In this document: positions 34,649 through 44,459 of the stretch, piece by piece
Layout of the letters: every line of letters starts with the position of its first letter
Position numbering within the stretch: the first letter of the stretch is position 1
NCBI GenBank assembly: GCA_018269055.1
Contig: JAFDVI010000024.1
Coordinates: 558,001-622,000, forward strand
Direction: 5' to 3'
Source of the DNA: Acidobacteriota bacterium
Lineage (GTDB): Bacteria; Acidobacteriota; Blastocatellia; RBC074
Length of the DNA: 64,000 nucleotides
Position numbers and translations under genes: made by a program
Notes under the pieces: generated by a model
The model's database searches: none
What the model was told of the DNA's origin: nothing
The model's input: the letters and a program-made list of their open reading frames with translations, nothing else

Positions 34649-35156
34649 AGAATCTCCTTTTTCTGGATTGAGGGATTCACAGTTGAACGACCGAAATGTG
34701 GTTCAAATCCCGACAGGAAACCACACTAACGACCTGAACTGCTATTCGGTTGAATCACCTGATGAGTATTGGAAAGTGAAAACGCTGGGCACTGTAGCGG
34801 CTGACTTTCAGGTTGGCAAGTCTTTCGGAAGATTGACTAATAGGTGAGGGATTTTAATTTTAATCTTTGTGTTTCAAGCTATTTAGGCATAGCAAGTCAA
34901 AGATTTTGGCTGTATGATCCTCGCACTTGATGTTCAATCAGAACACTGGTCTTGAATTACTGATTGCCCAAATCGTCCGGCCAACCCTGCCCGAACAAAG
35001 CAAAGTGGAAGGGTAACAAGGCCTCAAAGAATTAGAATCGAAGCCCTGAATAAACAGTTTGCGAACCCCGAATAATCCCGGTTAATTGCCAATCAAGTCC
35101 CCGAAAGAGAGGGAGCTTCTGAACTTTCGGTCAACTTTTGGGTGGAGTACGCCTTT
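34649..35156. other. Long intergenic region before the giant surface protein
   Basis: About 500 bp without a supported gene between the divergent permease and surface-protein genes. It is more AT-rich than its surroundings around 34840-34915, where AATCTTTG and CAAAGATT form an inverted pair 26 nt apart. That is the likely place of promoters. GGAG at about 35144 is the ribosome site for the ATG at 35157. I see no tRNA, repeat family member or sigma54 site in it. Confidence 0.5.
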
Positions 35157-38100
35157 ATGAAGTACGAGTCGAACAAATCTACTATTGCGATGAAATCTGT
35201 CCTCACTAGCTTGGTGCTGGGCATCGTGTTGTTACTTGGTGTTTCTGCTGCCAAATCAAACATTGTAAATGCCTCCTCGTCTGCTGCTGCTGACAAATCG
35301 AATTCTTTGCGTAACGTGGTGGCTTCGCTGACCAGTTTGTTCCAACCGATTGAGCCGGAACAGGAGCCGAATGAATACATTGACACCGCAAATCCAATTC
35401 AATTGCCGGGGCGCAAAACCGGAACGGTCAAATTGGGTGACGCGGCCACGTATGAGTTCTCTTACAACAACGGCCCAAAGGATAAGATTGAAGACTTTTT
35501 CAAATTCACAATTCCGACCTTGCCGCCCAACACAAAACAGCGTGTGGATGTCAGCTTGACTTTCACCAACGCGGCCGCGGATTTGGATTTGTTCCTGTTT
35601 AAGGTTGTCGGGACGGAAGGAAATCAATCGCTGACCCCGATTGCTGTTTCCAACGGAAGCACGACAACCGAAAGATTTTCGCCCATCCAATCGCTTGATT
35701 CGGGGACTTACCTGATTGGGGTTTCCGCTTATGACGGTTCTTCCGGCAACGAATCGCCGGTGAGTTATTTGTTGACCACGGCGTTGGATTCCGCTCCGCC
35801 GCCGCCGACTATTTCTCGGATTATTCCGGATGCCGCCGGAGCCGGAACCGGGCCGTTTTCGTTGACAATCAATGGCACGAACTTTTTCGACGGGCAATCC
35901 ACCATGCGTTGGAATGGCCAGCCGCGCCCGACGATTTACATCAACAATACCCAGTTAAATGCCTTTTTGACGGCGGAAGATATTCAAACGCCCGGCATCA
36001 TTCCCGTCACGATTTTTAATCCGCCGACACTTGGCGGGCAGTCGAATTCGATTCCTTTCACGATCACAACTGTTCCGCCCGAAGTCGAACCGAACGAAAC
36101 TCCGACCCAAGCCACGTTGTTGCAGCTTTCCAGCACGCGCAGCGGTTCGGTTGCTGTCGGCGATGCCGCAACAACGACGGTCAATTTTCCCGGCGGATTG
36201 ACTGATCCGGTGGAAGACATGTTCGCCGTGAACCTGACGGAAAGTTCCAGACTGGATATTTCCCTGGTTGGATCGAATGGTCAGGCGAATACGGCGCTTT
36301 ATCTATTTAAGGAAATTCCTGGAACGGCTTCGCTGGAATCTCTGGGCAATTCCCGACAGGGCGGAGTCTTTCAACGCATCACAACTGCGCAAACGCTTGC
36401 ACCGGGACGCTATCTGGTGGGGGTTTCGTCCGTTACAGGAGCGACCAATTACACGCTGGAAGCTCACGTCCCCGGCAGCCGATTGATGCGCGTTGCAACC
36501 AACAGTGCTGCACCAAACAGTCCTGTTGTCATTCCAATTTCGTTTTATTCCGAAGGTAACGAAAACTCGATCAATTTCAGTTTGCGATTTGATCCGGCGT
36601 TGCTCGCCAATCCACAGGTTTCAGTGGGAAGCGATGCCGGAGGTGGCACACTCACCGTCAATTCCAGCCAAGCCAATTTGGGACGTTTGGGCGTACAGCT
36701 TTCTTTGCCACAGGGGCAGCATTTCAACAGTGGCGCCCGCCAAATCGCCAAAATAACTTTCAGCATAAAACCGACAGCAACGGCAACCGCCTCCGTCGTT
36801 GAATTCACGGATGATCCGGTCGCGCGCACGATGACCGATCTCAATGGCGGTTCCGTCATTGGAACCTATGCGGCGGGGAATGTTCTGGTCGTTCCCGGCT
36901 TCGAATGCGACGTGACGCCGCGACCGGGGGGGAACGGAACAGTTACGACTGCGGATTGGGTACAGGTTGGACGGTTTGCCAGCGGATTGGATGAACCCGC
37001 TGACGGCGCTGAATTCCAGCGCGCTGACATTGCACCAAAAAATACGTTGGGCGATGGCCGATTGACCATTGCTGACTGGGTTTTGGCCGGACGGTACGCT
37101 TCCGGATTAGAGCCAGTCGTTGCCGCTGGTGGCGCCAGCGAGCCGATAGTCGCACTTCAAGAATCCAATAGCGCATTTCAGAAAGTCACGGAATCGGTTG
37201 TTGGCGAAGAGCAACAGCAAGCTCGTACGATTCGATTCCAACCCGTAACGTTTGTTCGCGGCCAGGAAAATACTGCGATTGTCGAATTGGATTCTCTGGG
37301 CAATGAAAATGCCGTCGGTTTTACTGCCAACTTTGATGCCACACAGTTGACATTCGTACGTGCGACAGTCGGTACGGATGCGCAGGGCGCTTCCCTGAAC
37401 GTGAATACGTCTCAAGTTGGATTGGGTCGGATTGGCATTGGCATTGCGCTTTCCAGCGGACAGACGTTTGCTGCCGGCACTCGCCAATTGTTGAAACTGA
37501 CCTTCAGCGTTCCGGCTTCAAGCTCCGTCAATTCAACGACCCTTGGGTTCGGAGACCTGCCGGTCGCACGCGAAGTTGTCGATGCAACGGCCAATGTTTT
37601 GCCGACAACGTTTACTGCAGGAACCGTCACACTGGATCCTCAGATCAGCCAACTGCCAAGTTTGACCAGCGTGACGCCGGACACTGTTTTGGTGGGTGGC
37701 GGCAACTTTGTTGCGACGCTGAACGGAAACAATTTAATCAATGGAGCCGTCGCCAGCGTCACGGTCAATGGTGTGACGGCGCAGCGACCCACAGAATTCG
37801 TCAGTTTGATGCAATTGCGTGTCACGCTCTTGGCTCAGGATATTGCCGAAACCGGCACGATTAGCGTCAGTGTTCAAAACCCGCCGCCGAGCGGTGGCAC
37901 GTCGAATTCGCTGAACATCAGCATCGTCAATCCGGCGCCGACTGTCACGGCAATCAATCCGTCTTCGGCTGCGGTTGGAGGTCAGGGTTTCAACTTAACG
38001 GTTACCGGAACGAATTTTGTGCCGGGTGCGACGGTTCAGTGGAATGGCAATAATCGCATCACGACGTTCGGCAACAGCACACAATTGACCGCGCAGATTC

Positions 38101-41100
38101 CCGCGCAGGACATTGCTTCGGCAGGTACGGCGACCATTCGCGTTGTCAATCCCGGTCCGGGCGGCGGCAACTCAAATTCGCTGAATTTCACAATCGCTTC
38201 GCCCGCACCGATTCCGCGTATTACCTCGATTGATCCGACCAACATCATGGGCGGCAGCGCAGGCTTTACGTTGACGGTGAACGGGACGAACTTCACGCAA
38301 AACTCGGTCGTGCGTTTCAATGGCAATCCGTTAGTGACGACGTTTGTCAGCGCCAACCAATTGACCGCGGCTGTGATGGACAGCGATGTTGCGACGCCCG
38401 GTACGGCCAGCATTACTGTATTCACGCCTCCGCCGGGTGGAGGTACGTCAAATGCGGCGTTGCTGACCATCAACGTTCCGCCGAATCCGGTGCCGACGAT
38501 CACGGCGCTTAATCCCAACACGGTCATGTCCGGTGGCGGAAGCTTCACACTGATTGTGACGGGAACCGGCTTTGTCCAATCTTCGGTTGTTCGTTTCAAC
38601 AATGCAGACCGGGCTACGACCTACGTTTCGGCGACCGAGCTCCGCGCCGCGATTCAGGCCGGAGACATCATCAATGGCGGCATGGCGTCAATTACGGTCT
38701 TCAATCCGGCTCCTGCCGGAGGCACGTCGCCCGCTGCAACGTTGACAATCACCTTCGCGCCGCCGGTCATCACACTGCTTAGTCCCAGTTCGGCGGTCGC
38801 GGGAGGCGCGGCGTTCCAGTTGAACGTGACGGGAACCAACTTCGCGCCGGGTTCCGTTGTGCGTTGGAATGGCGCTGATCGCACGACGGCGTTTATCAGT
38901 GTGACCGAATTGGCTGCTCAAATTCCCGCTTCGGACATCACCACTGCCGGAACCGCGTCGGTGACGGTGTTCAGTCCTTCGCCGGGTGGCGGCACGTCAA
39001 ACGCCGTGACCTTCACGATCAATCCGCTGGCGAGGCCCTTGCCGCGAATCACCGCGCTCAGTCCTGACAACGCGTTGGCAGGGTCGGCTGGCATTGAGTT
39101 GACGGTTGCCGGAACCAATTTCGTGTCGGATTCCGTCGTCCGATGGAACGGCCAGCCGCGCGCAACGACTTTCGTCAACAGCACACAGTTGAAAGCGACA
39201 ATCACGGCGGCGGATTTGGCGTCGGTCGGAAATGCCTTGGTAACCGTTTTCACGCCTCCGGCTGGCGGAGGCGAATCCAATACGCTGACGTTTGCCATCA
39301 ATGCTCCGCCGAACCCTGTGCCGGTGATTACTTCGATCAGCCCGAACACAGTTGGCGCTGGAACCGGAGCCTTCGTGCTGACAGTCAATGGCACAGGTTT
39401 CGTGAATGGTTCCGTGGTGCAATTTAATGGCGCGAATCGTGTGACGACTTTTGTCAGCGCGACGCAATTGACGGCGCAAATTCTGGCCGAAGACATCGCG
39501 GGCGCGAATACTCCGGCGATTCGCGTCGTGTCGCCTGCTCCGGGAGGAGGCACATCGAACGAGGTGACCCTGACGGTTATCAACCCGTTGCCGTCCATTA
39601 CTTCGTTGCAACCGAGCGCAATCGCCGAAGGCAGTTCCAGTCAACAACTGACTGTTATCGGCACAGGCTTTGTCATCGGTTCTCAGGTTACGGTCAATGG
39701 CGCTCCGCGCATCACCACGTTCGTCAACAATACGCAGTTGACGATCCAGTTGACGACCGCCGAATTGGCCAATCCGACAACGCTGAACGTCCAGGTGGTC
39801 AGCCCGCCGCCAGGTGGGGGTTCGTCGAATACAGTTGGTTTGCCGGTTCGCCCGCGCAATCCGATTCCACGCATCAATGGGATCAGCCCTGACACGGTTT
39901 CGGCGGGTGGTCCGGGCTTTACGTTGGTTGTCACCGGAACCAGCTTTGTCAACGGTTCCATCGTTCGCGTCAACAATCAGGATCGTCCGACGGATTTTGT
40001 GTCCGACACCACTCTGGCTGTGCAAATTCCGGCCTCGGACATCGCGGTCGCAGCAGCGTTGACCATCAACGTCTTCAATCCTGGTCCGGGCGGAGGAACC
40101 TCCGGTCCGTTGACGCTGACCGTCATCAATCCCGTGCCGCGCATTACCAGCATCAGTCCGGATTCATCTCCGGCAGGCAGCGGAGATTTCTTGCTGGTGG
40201 TCAATGGCGTCAACTTTGTCACGAATTCGGTGGTCAGATTCAACGGTATTGATTTGCCCACGATGATGATTACCAGTTCGCAACTGAACGCTCAGGTTCC
40301 CAGTGCATTAATTGCCGGTGGAGGCTCCGCCCCTGTTGTGGTGTTCAACCCGGCTCCGGGTGGAGGCGTATCGAACGCCGCGACGTTCTCCATCGTCAAT
40401 CCGACTCCTGCCATCACCAGTGTGAGTCCGGCAACAGTTCTGGCTGGCGGCGCGAGTTTCGCGTTGGCGGTCAATGGCGGCGGATTCGTGAACGGCTCCG
40501 TTGTTCGGGTGAATGGCGCTGATCGCCAAACGACATTCGTCAATGGCAATCAGGTGATGGCGACGATTCTGGCTTCGGATATTCTCAACGCCGGTGTGTT
40601 GAACATCAGCGTATTTAACGTTGCACCGGGCGGAGGCACATCGAATACCGTGCCGCTTCCGGTCAATAATCCGATTCCGGAAATCACGGAGCTTGTGCCA
40701 AACATCGTTCCGGTCGGCAGCCAGGCGTTTACGTTGACCTTGAATGGTTTGGGCTTCGTCCCCGGCTCGGTTGTATTGTGGAATGGTACATCGCGCCCAA
40801 CCACTTTTGTCAGCCCCGCTCAATTGACGATCCCGGTTTCTGCTGCGGATGTTGCATCGGCGGCCAACATAACCATTGCGGTGGTCAATCCGGCTCCGGG
40901 TGGAGGCACATCGGCTGCGCGTATCTTCCGCGTGACTTCGCAACCGAACCCAACACCGATCGTGTTGAGTTTGACGCCAAGTTCGACCATCGCAGGCAGC
41001 GCGGCCTTTACGCTGGTGGTAGGCGGCGAAAACTTCGTGCCGAATGCGGTTGTCAATTGGAACGGCAGCCCGCGCACCACATTGTTCGTCAGCGGCATTG

Positions 41101-42227
41101 AGCTTCGAGCGCAAATCTCTGCTGCCGACGTAGCCAGTCAGGGAACGGCGGTCATTACCGTGACCAATCCGGCCCCAGGCGGAGGTTCGTCGAATTCAGT
41201 CAACTTCACGATCAATCCTCCGAACCCCGTGCCAGTGCTGACAGGTCTGATTCCGTCCGTGGTTGCCGCTGGCAGTCCGGGCTTCACGCTGACGCTGAAT
41301 GGGGCGAATTTCGTTCCGGGCGCAGTTGTCAATATCAATGGCAGCCCGCGTCAAACGATGTTCATCAGCGCAACGCAAGTGCTGGCTCAAGTGAATGCAG
41401 CGGATGTGGCAAGCGTTGGTTCTTTGACGGTGACGGTCGTCAATCCTTCTCCGGGAGGAGGAGCGTCGAATGGCCTGACGCTGACAATCAGCTCAACGCC
41501 GAATCCTGTGCCAGTACTGATCAGCATCAGTCCGAATACGGCGATTGCCGGTGATTCCGACTTTACGCTGACGGCAACGGGGTCGAATTTTGTTCCGGGC
41601 GCGGTTGTCACTTTTGGCGGTAGCGCACGGCCAACCATGTTCGTCAGCCCGACCGAGTTGAAAGCGCAAATCAGCGCGGCAGATGTTGCGAACCCCGGCG
41701 CGGTGGACATTGCGGTCGTCAATCCGACTCCGGGTGGCGGCGCATCAAACACGTTGCCGTTTGTAATTTCGGCATTGAGCTGCCAAACGACTTGCATGCA
41801 ATCGGCGGCGTATTACGTGATCAACATCAACCGGCTGCCGAATGGCAGCATCATCATTGGCGGTGTGAACTTCAATAATCCGGTTTCGATCCAGAACAAC
41901 CTGATTGATGTGCGACGGGCATTGCGCGGAGGCACTGCTCCGCTGGCAATTCTCAACCAGCAATATGTCGCCACGCAGATCAGCCTGGCAGCGGTTAATG
42001 GCACCAGCAATCCGGGCGTGATGAACAGCCCACTGGCTTGTTACGGCATTACCTTTGAACCGGTGCAACTGGGCAATGGAGTGGTTTTGACTCGGACGAC
42101 TTTGCTCAAAGACCTCCTGAATCAGGCCAGACTCTCCATTATTGATAACCGTCAGGACGACATGTCCAAAATCGCTGCGATCCTGCTGCTCATCAACGGC
42201 AACGATCCAAACAGTCATTGCCAATAA
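35157..42227 (+). CDS. Giant secreted protein: PPC, cohesin-like, dockerin-like and 16 IPT/TIG repeats
   Basis: A 2356-residue extracellular protein. After a signal peptide (about 1-35) come a pre-peptidase C-terminal-like beta domain (about 67-215), one IPT/TIG domain (about 215-303) and a second PPC-like domain (about 306-431). A cohesin-like domain (about 441-581) follows, then a dockerin-like pair of repeats (about 585-650: NGTVTTADWVQVGRFASGLD and GDGRLTIADWVLAGRYASGL) and a second cohesin-like domain (about 690-828). Next is a tandem array of fifteen IPT/TIG domains of about 90 residues (about 831-2204), each starting near P-x-I-x-x-I-x-P and ending PGGGTSN. A distinct C-terminal domain with four Cys (about 2206-2356) closes it. 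The role is probably adhesion or scaffolding at the cell surface. No sortase or PEP-CTERM anchor was seen. The ATG at 35157 is preferred over the GTG five codons earlier. Confidence 0.9.
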   Translation: MKYESNKSTIAMKSVLTSLVLGIVLLLGVSAAKSNIVNASSSAAADKSNSLRNVVASLTSLFQPIEPEQEPNEYIDTANPIQLPGRKTGTVKLGDAATYEFSYNNGPKDKIEDFFKFTIPTLPPNTKQRVDVSLTFTNAAADLDLFLFKVVGTEGNQSLTPIAVSNGSTTTERFSPIQSLDSGTYLIGVSAYDGSSGNESPVSYLLTTALDSAPPPPTISRIIPDAAGAGTGPFSLTINGTNFFDGQSTMRWNGQPRPTIYINNTQLNAFLTAEDIQTPGIIPVTIFNPPTLGGQSNSIPFTITTVPPEVEPNETPTQATLLQLSSTRSGSVAVGDAATTTVNFPGGLTDPVEDMFAVNLTESSRLDISLVGSNGQANTALYLFKEIPGTASLESLGNSRQGGVFQRITTAQTLAPGRYLVGVSSVTGATNYTLEAHVPGSRLMRVATNSAAPNSPVVIPISFYSEGNENSINFSLRFDPALLANPQVSVGSDAGGGTLTVNSSQANLGRLGVQLSLPQGQHFNSGARQIAKITFSIKPTATATASVVEFTDDPVARTMTDLNGGSVIGTYAAGNVLVVPGFECDVTPRPGGNGTVTTADWVQVGRFASGLDEPADGAEFQRADIAPKNTLGDGRLTIADWVLAGRYASGLEPVVAAGGASEPIVALQESNSAFQKVTESVVGEEQQQARTIRFQPVTFVRGQENTAIVELDSLGNENAVGFTANFDATQLTFVRATVGTDAQGASLNVNTSQVGLGRIGIGIALSSGQTFAAGTRQLLKLTFSVPASSSVNSTTLGFGDLPVAREVVDATANVLPTTFTAGTVTLDPQISQLPSLTSVTPDTVLVGGGNFVATLNGNNLINGAVASVTVNGVTAQRPTEFVSLMQLRVTLLAQDIAETGTISVSVQNPPPSGGTSNSLNISIVNPAPTVTAINPSSAAVGGQGFNLTVTGTNFVPGATVQWNGNNRITTFGNSTQLTAQIPAQDIASAGTATIRVVNPGPGGGNSNSLNFTIASPAPIPRITSIDPTNIMGGSAGFTLTVNGTNFTQNSVVRFNGNPLVTTFVSANQLTAAVMDSDVATPGTASITVFTPPPGGGTSNAALLTINVPPNPVPTITALNPNTVMSGGGSFTLIVTGTGFVQSSVVRFNNADRATTYVSATELRAAIQAGDIINGGMASITVFNPAPAGGTSPAATLTITFAPPVITLLSPSSAVAGGAAFQLNVTGTNFAPGSVVRWNGADRTTAFISVTELAAQIPASDITTAGTASVTVFSPSPGGGTSNAVTFTINPLARPLPRITALSPDNALAGSAGIELTVAGTNFVSDSVVRWNGQPRATTFVNSTQLKATITAADLASVGNALVTVFTPPAGGGESNTLTFAINAPPNPVPVITSISPNTVGAGTGAFVLTVNGTGFVNGSVVQFNGANRVTTFVSATQLTAQILAEDIAGANTPAIRVVSPAPGGGTSNEVTLTVINPLPSITSLQPSAIAEGSSSQQLTVIGTGFVIGSQVTVNGAPRITTFVNNTQLTIQLTTAELANPTTLNVQVVSPPPGGGSSNTVGLPVRPRNPIPRINGISPDTVSAGGPGFTLVVTGTSFVNGSIVRVNNQDRPTDFVSDTTLAVQIPASDIAVAAALTINVFNPGPGGGTSGPLTLTVINPVPRITSISPDSSPAGSGDFLLVVNGVNFVTNSVVRFNGIDLPTMMITSSQLNAQVPSALIAGGGSAPVVVFNPAPGGGVSNAATFSIVNPTPAITSVSPATVLAGGASFALAVNGGGFVNGSVVRVNGADRQTTFVNGNQVMATILASDILNAGVLNISVFNVAPGGGTSNTVPLPVNNPIPEITELVPNIVPVGSQAFTLTLNGLGFVPGSVVLWNGTSRPTTFVSPAQLTIPVSAADVASAANITIAVVNPAPGGGTSAARIFRVTSQPNPTPIVLSLTPSSTIAGSAAFTLVVGGENFVPNAVVNWNGSPRTTLFVSGIELRAQISAADVASQGTAVITVTNPAPGGGSSNSVNFTINPPNPVPVLTGLIPSVVAAGSPGFTLTLNGANFVPGAVVNINGSPRQTMFISATQVLAQVNAADVASVGSLTVTVVNPSPGGGASNGLTLTISSTPNPVPVLISISPNTAIAGDSDFTLTATGSNFVPGAVVTFGGSARPTMFVSPTELKAQISAADVANPGAVDIAVVNPTPGGGASNTLPFVISALSCQTTCMQSAAYYVININRLPNGSIIIGGVNFNNPVSIQNNLIDVRRALRGGTAPLAILNQQYVATQISLAAVNGTSNPGVMNSPLACYGITFEPVQLGNGVVLTRTTLLKDLLNQARLSIIDNRQDDMSKIAAILLLINGNDPNSHCQ
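37650..41770 (+). repeat. Tandem DNA repeat encoding fifteen IPT/TIG domains
   Basis: Fifteen units of about 275 nt repeat in direct order. The protein-level motifs recur (ISPNTV-AGG-F-LTVNGTNFV, NG--R-TTFVS-TQL-AQI, NPAPGGGTSN), while the nucleotide sequences have diverged. Neighbouring units are not identical, so the expansion is old rather than very recent. The opposite strand also stays open over long stretches because of the codon pattern; those frames are not genes. Confidence 0.85.
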
Positions 42228-42250
42228 ATCCGGCAATGGATAAACAAACA

Positions 42251-42288
42251 GCCGCAGATCAATCGAAGAAATTGATCTGCGGCTTTTT
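42251..42288 (+). terminator. Strong terminator after the giant gene
   Basis: GCCGCAGATCAAT and its complement form a perfect 13-bp stem around a 7-nt loop, followed by TTTTT, 23 nt after the stop codon. Confidence 0.93.
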
Positions 42289-42326
42289 GTGCTTCAAACT
42301 CTTTCAACAACACAGCATATTTCAGC

Positions 42327-43163
42327 TCAATTCAACTGAGCCTGCCGCAACTGCAATTCGGCCAAGAGCGATTTGATTTTGGCAACGTCCGCGGCTTCCG
42401 GTTCGCGGCGAAGATAATCCTCAAATCCCATCCGAGCTTCTGCATAGCGTTTCAGCGAAAAACAGGCCATCGCTCGATCTCGAATTTCGGCCGTTGAATC
42501 CGGATTGATCAACAACGCTCGTTCAATTGCGCTCAGCAATTTGAAATGGTCGTTGGCCTTGGCATAAATGCCTTTCAGATTTTGTAACATCCGGCTCAGG
42601 ATTTGTTTTTTGGTTACTGCGTTCAGGAAGGAAGAAGAAAAGGACAATTGGCCGTTGTACATTTCTTCAATCATCCTGCGGCAGCGATCTTCATCCACAA
42701 TCCTCCCGCCATGAAATGGATCGGCGAAAATCTCCTGCCCCCCGCCCACATACTTGACCAGAAAGTGACCAGGCATGCCTACGCCATAAAGCGTTAAACC
42801 GATTCGCCGCCCAACTTCCATCATCACAACCGAAAGCGTAATGGGGATTCCGGTTCGCCGCTCGATGACATTGTTCAAAAAACTGTTTCGCGCGTCGTAA
42901 TAGTTTTCAGCGTTGCCGCGAAATCCCAAATCATCGAATAACAAATTGCCGAGCCGCATGATTTGCGTCAGCGGATCGGCAAAATAATCATCTCGTGCGC
43001 GCGCTTGTTCGCCGAAATGATCCAGCAGTGAAAGATATTCTTCGATATCCAGATTCGGATACTCTTCGGCGGCAATCAGCAATGCGGCGCGATCCAGTTC
43101 CAACCTGTCTTCATCACGGGTAACGATTTCTGTGAACTGTGCGCGGGTTTGTTCTTGGGTCAT
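42327..43163 (-). CDS. SirB1-family protein (transglutaminase-like fold with TPR end)
   Basis: The 278 residues match the SirB1/YchA group: IAAEEYPNLDIEEYLSLLDH at the start, then NYYDARNSFLNNVIERRTGI and PITLSVVMMEVGRRIGL. GVGMPGHFLVKYVGG and IFADPFHGGRIVDEDRC follow, and a TPR-like C-terminus (about 195-275). The fold resembles transglutaminases, but the family's biochemical role is unknown to me. It follows the MacB-type permease gene by 15 bp on the same strand, so it is probably the last gene of that operon. Confidence 0.88.
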   Translation of the reverse strand: MTQEQTRAQFTEIVTRDEDRLELDRAALLIAAEEYPNLDIEEYLSLLDHFGEQARARDDYFADPLTQIMRLGNLLFDDLGFRGNAENYYDARNSFLNNVIERRTGIPITLSVVMMEVGRRIGLTLYGVGMPGHFLVKYVGGGQEIFADPFHGGRIVDEDRCRRMIEEMYNGQLSFSSSFLNAVTKKQILSRMLQNLKGIYAKANDHFKLLSAIERALLINPDSTAEIRDRAMACFSLKRYAEARMGFEDYLRREPEAADVAKIKSLLAELQLRQAQLN

Positions 43164-43178
43164 TGATTCAACTGAGGC

Positions 43179-44438
43179 TCATTCATATCTGAGCGCGACA
43201 ATTGGGTCGAGCCGAGCAGCCTTCCATGCCGGCCATAAACCGAAAACCAGGCCGATGCCGACGCTGGAAAGGAACCCCGCTGCAGGCGCCCACAGCGGAA
43301 CGTAGGAGGGAACAATCAAACGGATCAGCAGCGTCGTCAGCCAGCCAATCCCCAATCCGATCAAACCACCCATTCCGGTCAGCGTCATGGCTTCGATCAG
43401 AAATTGCCACAAAATGTCGCGGCGACGCCCGCCGATAGCTTTGCGAATGCCGATTTCGCGCGTCCGTTCGGTGACGCTGACCAGCATGATGTTCATCACG
43501 CCAATGCCGCCCACCATCAACCCGACAGAAGAGATGGCAATCATCGCCAGGGCAACGCCAAACGTGATGGAGCGGAACGTTTGAATGATGCTGTCGGCGG
43601 TTGAAAGTCCAAAATTGTTCGGCTGGTCAAACAATACTTGTCGCCGGATTCGCATTTGCGCGGTCACGTCGTCCACCGCCTGGGTCAACATGCCGGGTTT
43701 GGCAACGACGGTGATGTACACATCTTCGGCGCGCGGTTTGAGTTTTTGCGCGACAGAAAACGGCATAAACACAATGTTGTTTTGATCGTTGCTGCCTTCG
43801 CCGCCACCGAAAAGCTGTTCGCGTTTTTCCAGCACGCCGACAATCCGAAATTCGCGCCCGTTGATCGTCAGAGGTTTGTCTATCGGATTGAGGAAGGGGA
43901 AAAATTGATCAACGACGGAACTGCCGACGACGCAAACTTCGTCGCGCGAATCATTTTCCTGTTTGGTGAAAAAACGACCGGCATTCATCACCCAGATTCC
44001 GGTATTTTCGTAATCCGGCGTAACGCCTTGCAGCACGACGGCAGCCGATTCCTTCCCGCCGCCTTTGACCACCAGCTTGCGGCCAAAATAATCATTGGTG
44101 ATATTCAGAATCGGCGTGGAAACCAACACGCTCGGCAGTTGGCCAAGCGCAATGGCGTCTTCATACGCCAACGGTTTCCGCATGCGTTCTTCGCGCGTGG
44201 GAGGCCCGAACCGGACACCGCGATCAAACTTGGTGATGAAAATTGAATTGGTTCCAATGGATTCAATCTGTTTGGTGACGGCGTAATCAATGCCGCTGAT
44301 GATCGAAGCGATGGCCATGACCGTCCAGACGCCGATCACCACGCCCAGAACGGTCAGAAACGAGCGCGTCTTGTTCATGCGCAACGTGTCCATCGCCATT
44401 TTCAGATTTTCCCAGATGTCGCTACGAAGAAGTTTCAT
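43179..44438 (-). CDS. MacB-type ABC transporter permease
   Basis: The 419 residues have one N-terminal membrane span (SFLTVLGVVIGVWTVMAIAS), a large periplasmic MacB_PCD domain (about 50-280) and a C-terminal FtsX domain with three spans, including VGLMVGGIGVMNIMLVSVTE and RTREIGIRKAIGGRRRDIL. This is the permease of the MacB/LolC type, which moves lipids, peptides or drugs by mechanotransmission. No fused ATPase is present and no ATPase gene is next to it. It follows the second permease gene by 21 bp, and the two could form a heterodimer. Confidence 0.92.
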   Translation of the reverse strand: MKLLRSDIWENLKMAMDTLRMNKTRSFLTVLGVVIGVWTVMAIASIISGIDYAVTKQIESIGTNSIFITKFDRGVRFGPPTREERMRKPLAYEDAIALGQLPSVLVSTPILNITNDYFGRKLVVKGGGKESAAVVLQGVTPDYENTGIWVMNAGRFFTKQENDSRDEVCVVGSSVVDQFFPFLNPIDKPLTINGREFRIVGVLEKREQLFGGGEGSNDQNNIVFMPFSVAQKLKPRAEDVYITVVAKPGMLTQAVDDVTAQMRIRRQVLFDQPNNFGLSTADSIIQTFRSITFGVALAMIAISSVGLMVGGIGVMNIMLVSVTERTREIGIRKAIGGRRRDILWQFLIEAMTLTGMGGLIGLGIGWLTTLLIRLIVPSYVPLWAPAAGFLSSVGIGLVFGLWPAWKAARLDPIVALRYE

Positions 44439-44459
44439 AAGTTTCAGGAGGCAGGCAAG

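Noticed and set aside
34697-34716. GTTCAAATCCC as a tRNA T-arm
   Set aside because: No acceptor, D or anticodon arms can be folded around it.
38036-40025. Long open frames on the minus strand opposite the TIG array
   Set aside because: They mirror the repeated codon pattern of the TIG domains, repeat with the same period, lack ribosome sites and show no protein family character.
37650-41770. Tandem repeats as a CRISPR array
   Set aside because: Units are about 275 nt, diverged and fully coding; there are no short identical repeats with unique spacers.
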